From Chloroflexota bacterium (GTDB lineage: Bacteria; Chloroflexota; Anaerolineae; Aggregatilineales; Phototrophicaceae), in assembly GCA_009841405.1 (NCBI GenBank), contig VXLV01000125.1:1-45196 (forward strand): a stretch of DNA of 45,196 nucleotides, given 5' to 3'. This document shows, piece after piece, positions 40,892 through 45,196 of the stretch. Under the pieces are notes generated by a model that saw nothing but the letters and a program-made list of their open reading frames with translations, did no database searches and was not told the origin of the DNA. How positions within the stretch are numbered: position 1 is the first letter of the stretch; every line of letters begins with the position of its first letter. Made by a program: the position numbers and the translations under genes.

Positions 40892-41206
40892 TGGCGTTCG
40901 CGTATTCTACGCCGGCTGCGTCGCCTCAACTATACTGCGCATTCATTGCGGTGGCGAGACTGTAGGCCTTGTCCGGTACTGGGTCATGATACGCCGCCCT
41001 TTCTACCTCACCCCCAAGCCCCCTTATCCCGCCATAGAGATGGCGGGATAAAGAGGGGGGTAGACTTGAAGGCGCTACACACGGGGTCACGGGCCGGGCA
41101 AACCTTTTAACTCCGTCTCAATGTGCTATCATGTAAGGCTACCGGCAACTTGTCCGGTTTTGACCCTTGTTTTCTCTATCAAACTCCTAGCACAAAGGAC
41201 AAGCTC
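40892..41206. other. Intergenic region with C/G-rich palindrome and weak promoter
   Basis: Separates the divergent helicase and sugar SBP genes. A repeat at 41010-41067 contains perfect arms TTATCCCGCCA (41024-41034) and TGGCGGGATAA (41041-41051) between C-rich and G-rich flanks. A TATCAT box at 41127-41132 with a weak TTTTAA 16 nt upstream may serve the SBP gene. Nothing else is recognised. Confidence 0.5.
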
Positions 41207-42496
41207 ATGCGTAAAATCCTGCTTCTCTTACTGGTACTCGCGCTCGCCCTCCCGGCCGGCGCCGCGCTTGCGGACGGTCACGGCGGATTCGACTGCGGCA
41301 CTGACGAAGAAGTCACCATCAAATTCTTCGGCGACCCGGTCGGCAGCCACCCGGTCGGCGAAGACAATATCATCAACGCCTTCAAGGAAGTCTGCCCCAA
41401 TATCACCGTTGAGCGCAACGAAGGCGCCGCCAACGTCACCGATCTGATCGCCTTCTATCTGACCGCCTTTGAGGCCGAAAGCAGCGACCTCGACGTCATC
41501 CGAGTCGATGTCATCTGGCCGGGCCAGTTGGCCGAGCACCTGATCGACTTGAACGGCATCGCGCCGCAATCGCATATCGACGCCCAACTGCCGGCGCTGA
41601 TCGAAAACGACACCGTTGACGGCCGCCTGGTTGCGCTGCCCATGCGTATCGGCTTCGGCATGCTCTACTACCGCACCGACCTGCTCGAGAAATACGGCTA
41701 CGACGCGCCGCCAGCCACCTGGGACGAGCTGGAAACGATGGCCGCCGCTATCCAGGAAGGTGAACGGGCCGATGGCAATGACGAATTCTGGGGCTATGTC
41801 TGGCAAGGCAACGCCTACGAAGGCTTGACCTGCGACGCCCTCGAATGGCACGTCTCCGCCACCGGCGAGAACTTCCTGCAACCGGACGGCACGATCAGCG
41901 CCCTCAACGACGCCGCTGTCTCGATATACGAGCAAGCGGCCGGCTGGGTCGGCACGATCAGCCCGCCGGGCGTCGTTGGCTATCAGGAAGAAGATTCGCG
42001 CGCCGTCTGGCATGCCGGCAACGCCGCATTCATGCGCAACTGGCCCTACGCGTACGTGCTCAGCGGCCAGAGCGAAGATATCCCCGGCTTTGACGTAGCG
42101 CCTTTGCCCGCCGGCGATTCCGGCCATGGCGCCTCGACCCTCGGCGGCTGGCATATCGGCGTCTCCAAGTATTCGGAGAATCCAGAGGCTGCGGCTGCGT
42201 TCGCTATCTTCTTCACCAGCGTCGAAAGCCAGAAGAGCTACGCGCTCGATACGACCTCGCCGCCCGCCGCGCTCGAGCTCTATGCCGATCCTGACGTGCA
42301 GGCCGCCATGCCCTTCGCGAGCCCGAACCTGGTCGAGATCACTTCGGCGCGTCCCTCGACCTTCTCGAAGGATCGCTACAACGCCGTGTCCACCCTGTAC
42401 TTCAACGCCGTGCACTCGATTCTCACCGGCGAAGAAGACGCTGAGGTGGCGCTCGAATTGCTCGAACTGGACCTGGCCGACCTGCTCGGCGAATAA
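41207..42496 (+). CDS. Extracellular sugar-binding protein, trehalose/maltose-binding-like
   Basis: A 429-residue secreted sugar-binding protein. The signal peptide is residues 1-22 (core ILLLLLVLALALPAGAALA), with no lipobox; the mature part starts DGHGGFDCGTDEEVTIKFFG. Motifs VIWPGQLAEHLIDLN, LPMRIGFGMLYYRTDLLEKYG, WQGNAYEGLTCDALEW and NWPYAYVL resemble trehalose/maltose-binding proteins (ThuE/TMBP group). The start is ATG 41207, with AAAGGA 7 nt upstream; the frame is open to 41123 but the extension lacks signal features. It is followed by four palindromes and then the MalF/MalG-type genes. Ligand is likely an alpha-glucoside disaccharide, by family resemblance only. Confidence 0.9.
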   Translation: MRKILLLLLVLALALPAGAALADGHGGFDCGTDEEVTIKFFGDPVGSHPVGEDNIINAFKEVCPNITVERNEGAANVTDLIAFYLTAFEAESSDLDVIRVDVIWPGQLAEHLIDLNGIAPQSHIDAQLPALIENDTVDGRLVALPMRIGFGMLYYRTDLLEKYGYDAPPATWDELETMAAAIQEGERADGNDEFWGYVWQGNAYEGLTCDALEWHVSATGENFLQPDGTISALNDAAVSIYEQAAGWVGTISPPGVVGYQEEDSRAVWHAGNAAFMRNWPYAYVLSGQSEDIPGFDVAPLPAGDSGHGASTLGGWHIGVSKYSENPEAAAAFAIFFTSVESQKSYALDTTSPPAALELYADPDVQAAMPFASPNLVEITSARPSTFSKDRYNAVSTLYFNAVHSILTGEEDAEVALELLELDLADLLGE

Positions 42497-42525
42497 TCTG
42501 ATCGGGCCGAAACGGTAACGAATTC

Positions 42526-42690
42526 GCAGGGGCGACCTTTGGGTCGCCCGCTCGCCATAACCGCAGGGATTTTGTTGGGGCGACCTATCAGGTCGCCCGC
42601 TCTTCCGCCGAATCCGTAGGGGCGACTTGTGGGCCGCCCGCAAAACTCACACATGTCGACTATTGCAGGGGCGATTTCGTGAATCGCCCG
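42526..42690. repeat. Array of four GGGCGACC-type palindromes between SBP and permease genes
   Basis: Four units of about 26 nt, at 42526-42551, 42575-42600, 42616-42641 and 42665-42690. Each starts (G/T)(C/T)AGGGGCGA or TTGGGGCGACC and closes with TCGCCCG or CCGCCCG; units 1, 2 and 4 have perfect 8-9 bp arms. Spacers are 15-24 nt and unrelated. They fill the gap between the SBP stop and the permease. The loop of the fourth unit contains the GTG used here as permease start, and its left arm supplies AGGGG as Shine-Dalgarno. Confidence 0.8.
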
Positions 42691-44211
42691 TCAGTCACAC
42701 TCCTCAGCGCCGCGATGATGCTGATCGGCGCGCTGGCGATTGCCCTATTTCTCGCGACCGTCGCCAACGACGAAGCCATTCAATACGTCGCCAACTGGTC
42801 GCCGGCCGCGGGCGACGAGCAAGCGCCTTCATTCCTGCTCGTATACCTCGAGCGCTTCGGCATTATCGTTTCTGCGCTGGCCATCCTGGCGGGCGTGTTC
42901 TTCATCGTCATCGGCTGGCGGCTGCGCTTGGGCGGCCTCCGCGTCGCCTACTGGGCGCGGATCGGCCTGCTCTGGCTGGGCATCGGCGCCGGCGCCTATA
43001 TCGTGCTGGAAGTCTTCAACATCTTCAATTCCGCCGCAATGGACAAGGAAGCGGTCGATTTCGGCGCGCTTATTTCCGCGGCCGCGCCGGCGCTGCTTGT
43101 CATGCTCGTCGGCTTCGGGCTTTGCTATTGGCTCAACAAGAATATAGAAGCGGGCGTCTTCAGCGGCGAAGACTCGCTGCTGGGCCGCGAAACGCGCCTG
43201 GCCTGGAACCTGCTCATCCCGACTTTGACGATCTTCGTGCTGGTCGCCGCGCGCCCGCTTGAGCAGACCTTCATTCGCAGCTTGACCGACAAGCGCTTCG
43301 CCGGCAGCGCTGTCCCGCAATTCGTCGGCCTGGACAATTATCTCAACCTGCTGACCTTCCGCCTGGACACCGTAAACTGCCGGAAGAGCCAGGCCGACGG
43401 TCCCTGCGATACCCGCGCCAACGGGTCCATCCGCTGGGAATCGATCGACCGCGAGCTGCTGCGGGCGGGCTACCGCACGATCTTCAACATTCAACTCGGC
43501 GATCGGTCGCTCGCTATCAGCGGCTTGGACGACGATTTTATTGAGGCGATTTACACGACGGTCATCTTCACAGTCATCTCGGTCGCCGGCGAACTCGTGA
43601 TCGGCCTGTTCATGGCGCTGGTGGTCAATTCCAGATTTCGCGGCCGTGGGGCCATGCGCGCGGTCATGCTCGTGCCCTGGGCCATCCCCACCGTGATTTC
43701 GGCGCGCCTCTGGGAGTTGATGCTTAAAGACACCAGCGCCGGCATCTTCAACAAGATCCTGCTGGACCTGGGCGCGATCGAGACGCCGCTGGCCTGGCTG
43801 TCCGATCCGTCGCTGCAGATCCCGACCGCCATCATTGTCGATGTCTGGAAGACGGCGCCCTTCATGGCGCTGATCTTGCTCGCCGGCTTGCAGACGATCC
43901 CCAGCGATCTCTACGAGGCGGCTTCGGTTGACGGCGCCAATCCCCTGCGGCGTTTCTTCACGATTACGCTGCCGCTGCTGCGCCCGGCCATCGCCATCGC
44001 CCTCATCTTCCGTACGCTCGACGCCCTGCGCGTCTTCGACCTCTTTAACGTGCTCTTTGGCCGACAGCAGCTTTCCATGGCCACCTACAACTTTGAAACG
44101 CTGGTCAGCAATCAGCAGGATGGCTATGCCTCCGCCATCAGTGTGATCATATTCATCTTCATTTCGATATTCGCGTTCATCTACGTCCGCCTGCTCAACG
44201 TGGAGTCATGA
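42679..44211 (+). CDS. Sugar ABC transporter permease, MalF type with four-helix N-terminal extension
   Basis: A 510-residue permease. A normal CUT1 MalF-type core starts near residue 174 (LAWNLLIPTLTIFVLVAARP). In front of it are four additional hydrophobic helices at about 13-29, 56-80, 93-116 and 128-151. Between core helices 1 and 2 is an external segment of about 95 residues with Cys234 and Cys243 (NCRKSQADGPCD), a possible disulfide loop. The EAA loop is YEAASVDGANPLRRF (from about 412). The GTG start 42679 lies in the fourth palindrome; ATG 42715 or 42718 (MMLIGALA) are alternatives without good ribosome-binding sites. It is followed one base after its stop by the MalG-type gene. Confidence 0.9.
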   Translation: MNRPSVTLLSAAMMLIGALAIALFLATVANDEAIQYVANWSPAAGDEQAPSFLLVYLERFGIIVSALAILAGVFFIVIGWRLRLGGLRVAYWARIGLLWLGIGAGAYIVLEVFNIFNSAAMDKEAVDFGALISAAAPALLVMLVGFGLCYWLNKNIEAGVFSGEDSLLGRETRLAWNLLIPTLTIFVLVAARPLEQTFIRSLTDKRFAGSAVPQFVGLDNYLNLLTFRLDTVNCRKSQADGPCDTRANGSIRWESIDRELLRAGYRTIFNIQLGDRSLAISGLDDDFIEAIYTTVIFTVISVAGELVIGLFMALVVNSRFRGRGAMRAVMLVPWAIPTVISARLWELMLKDTSAGIFNKILLDLGAIETPLAWLSDPSLQIPTAIIVDVWKTAPFMALILLAGLQTIPSDLYEAASVDGANPLRRFFTITLPLLRPAIAIALIFRTLDALRVFDLFNVLFGRQQLSMATYNFETLVSNQQDGYASAISVIIFIFISIFAFIYVRLLNVES

Positions 44212-44212
44212 G

Positions 44213-45061
44213 ATGACCAGGAAAGAACTACGCCAACGCGCGCAGCAGGCGCTGCTCTACACCCTGGTGATCCTGGTCGCCATCTACGCGCTCTTCCCCT
44301 TCTACTGGGCTTTTGTAACGTCATTCAAAACCGAAAACGAGATGTTCCAGACGGCCGCCTACCTGCCGCGGAATCCTACGCTGCAGAATTACGAATACGT
44401 TTTCAGCGGCGGTTCATTCTTGCTGGCATTGCGCAATTCGGCGCTGGTATCGTCGGCGGCGTCAGTTTTCGCGCTGGTCGCGGGTTCCTTCGCCGCGTAC
44501 GCATTGGGACGGCTGCGTTTCCGCGGGCGCGTCGCCTTGCTCTATGTCGTCTTGTCGATGACCATGTTCCCGGCAATTTCGATCCTCTCGGGCTTGTACA
44601 CCATCGTGCGGCAGTTGGGTTTCTTCGGCACCGGGCTGTCCCTGCTTGTCACCTATCCTGTCTTCACCTTGCCCTTCACTGTGTGGGTGTTGACCAGCTT
44701 CTTCAAAGGCTTGCCGGCCGAGATCGAGCAGGCCGCGACGGTCGATGGCTGCACGCCCTTCCAGACCTTCCGCCTCATCTTGCTGCCGCTGACCGCGCCC
44801 GCGCTGGTCACAACAGGCTTGCTGGCATTCGTGCAATCGTGGAACGAATACCTCTTCGCGCTGAATTTCACCGCGACGAATCCCTCGGCGCAGACCGTGC
44901 CCGTGGCCATCGCCTTGTTCTCAGGCCAATTCTCCGAGCAAGAGCCAATCGCCGAGATTATGGCGGCGGCAATGGTGGTCACTATCCCGCTGGTGGCGCT
45001 GGTGCTGGTATTCCAAAATCGCATCGTCGCCGGCCTCACTGCGGGCGCTGTCAAGGGATAG
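44213..45061 (+). CDS. Sugar ABC transporter permease, MalG type
   Basis: A 282-residue CUT1 permease of normal length, with six helices starting LLYTLVILVAIYALFPFYW, the NYEYVFSGG segment, and the EAA loop IEQAATVDGCTPFQTFRLI. The C-terminus RIVAGLTAGAVKG is typical. The ATG follows the MalF-type stop by one base, so the two are coupled. With the SBP at 41207 it forms a complete importer except for the ATPase, which is not encoded in the window. Confidence 0.94.
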   Translation: MTRKELRQRAQQALLYTLVILVAIYALFPFYWAFVTSFKTENEMFQTAAYLPRNPTLQNYEYVFSGGSFLLALRNSALVSSAASVFALVAGSFAAYALGRLRFRGRVALLYVVLSMTMFPAISILSGLYTIVRQLGFFGTGLSLLVTYPVFTLPFTVWVLTSFFKGLPAEIEQAATVDGCTPFQTFRLILLPLTAPALVTTGLLAFVQSWNEYLFALNFTATNPSAQTVPVAIALFSGQFSEQEPIAEIMAAAMVVTIPLVALVLVFQNRIVAGLTAGAVKG

Positions 45062-45088
45062 CGCGGCCCTTCCAAAGCCCCGCGCCAG

Positions 45089-45160
45089 AATTGCGCCCCC
45101 ATCCCCCGGCCCCTGTCCCGCCATCTCTATGACGGGCATCCCACAAGGAGGGAAGGGGTG
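45089..45160. repeat. C/G-rich palindromic repeat at the right edge
   Basis: Contains CCCGCCATCTCTATGACGGG and flanking CCCCCATCCCCCGG / GGAGGGAAGGGG segments. It is related to the repeat at 41010-41067, which shares the CCCGCCAT(A/C)... unit. The last bases 45161-45196 begin another similar C-rich stretch; no gene is visible there. Confidence 0.55.
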
Positions 45161-45196
45161 CAAAGCCTCGGATGAGTTACGATTAAGCCCCCTCCC

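Noticed and set aside
39041..41110. Very long plus-strand open frame opposite the helicase gene
   Set aside because: Antisense to a helicase with all SF1 motifs; composition is Arg/Gln/Gly-rich and no motifs are visible. Long antisense frames are expected in GC-rich DNA.
42526..42690. Regularly spaced repeat array that might suggest CRISPR
   Set aside because: Only four units, each itself a palindrome with a variable centre; spacers are 15-24 nt and unequal, repeats are not identical, and no cas genes other than a Cas4-like nuclease several kb away are present.
1..45196. tRNA, rRNA or other structured RNA genes
   Set aside because: No cloverleaf-like segments, CCA ends with acceptor stems, or rRNA signatures were recognised on either strand by eye; a tRNAscan/Infernal run would settle it.

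Overview
The window is G+C-rich, densely coding bacterial DNA. Gene content points to Chloroflexota, probably Anaerolineae: several sugar and amino-acid type ABC importers without dedicated sugar ATPases, a GlcD/GlcE-type oxidase, enolase-superfamily and MocA-type enzymes, a Uma2 nuclease, abundant interspersed palindromes, and frequent GTG/TTG starts. This assignment is inference from content; no rRNA or other phylogenetic marker lies here.

Layout. (1) 146-3196, minus: glcE and glcD (ATGA overlap) preceded by a CoxG/SRPBCC protein. (2) 3484-5123: a Uma2-family nuclease converging on a zinc alcohol dehydrogenase. (3) 5252-22202, minus: the main feature, about 17 kb holding one ABC permease, one ATPase and then eleven tandem paralogous substrate-binding proteins (SBPs) of the TrpX/ABC_sub_bind type. 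I number them SBP1 to SBP11 in transcription order, SBP1 next to the ATPase. Ten of the eleven are followed, 28-42 nt after the stop, by their own intrinsic terminator hairpin. At least three have good sigma-70 type promoters, so they look individually expressed while sharing one membrane core. Every mature SBP has exactly two cysteines at matching positions, one in a CIKP loop near residue 148 and one in a C-terminal tail, which suggests a disulfide staple. SBP4 is a mosaic: promoter, leader and signal peptide like SBP5, body like SBP3.

(4) 22203-25066: a small frameshifted membrane-protein gene, a UDP-sugar epimerase, and a frameshifted Gfo/Idh/MocA oxidoreductase. (5) 25445-31237, plus: a sugar ABC importer (SBP, alpha/beta hydrolase, two permeases) followed by a sulfatase-fold hydrolase that has Thr where sulfatases have the Cys/Ser nucleophile. 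(6) 31238-32060: a decay zone with remnants of a Uma2 gene and a sugar SBP. (7) 32091-33044: a DMT/EamA exporter. (8) 33331-37602, minus: a tight operon of an enolase-superfamily enzyme, RecJ and a hydroxypyruvate-isomerase-like enzyme. (9) 37846-40891, minus: a UvrD-like helicase and a Cas4/AddB-like Fe-S nuclease. (10) 41207-45061, plus: a second sugar importer resembling trehalose/maltose systems (SBP, extended MalF, MalG).

Three interspersed repeat families occupy most intergenic space: GGGCGACC palindromes, CACAGAG inverted repeats, and C/G-rich palindromes. In both sugar operons the GGGCGACC palindromes lie exactly between the SBP gene and the downstream genes, as REP elements do between malE and malF. 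One palindrome contains the apparent start codon of the MalF-type permease.
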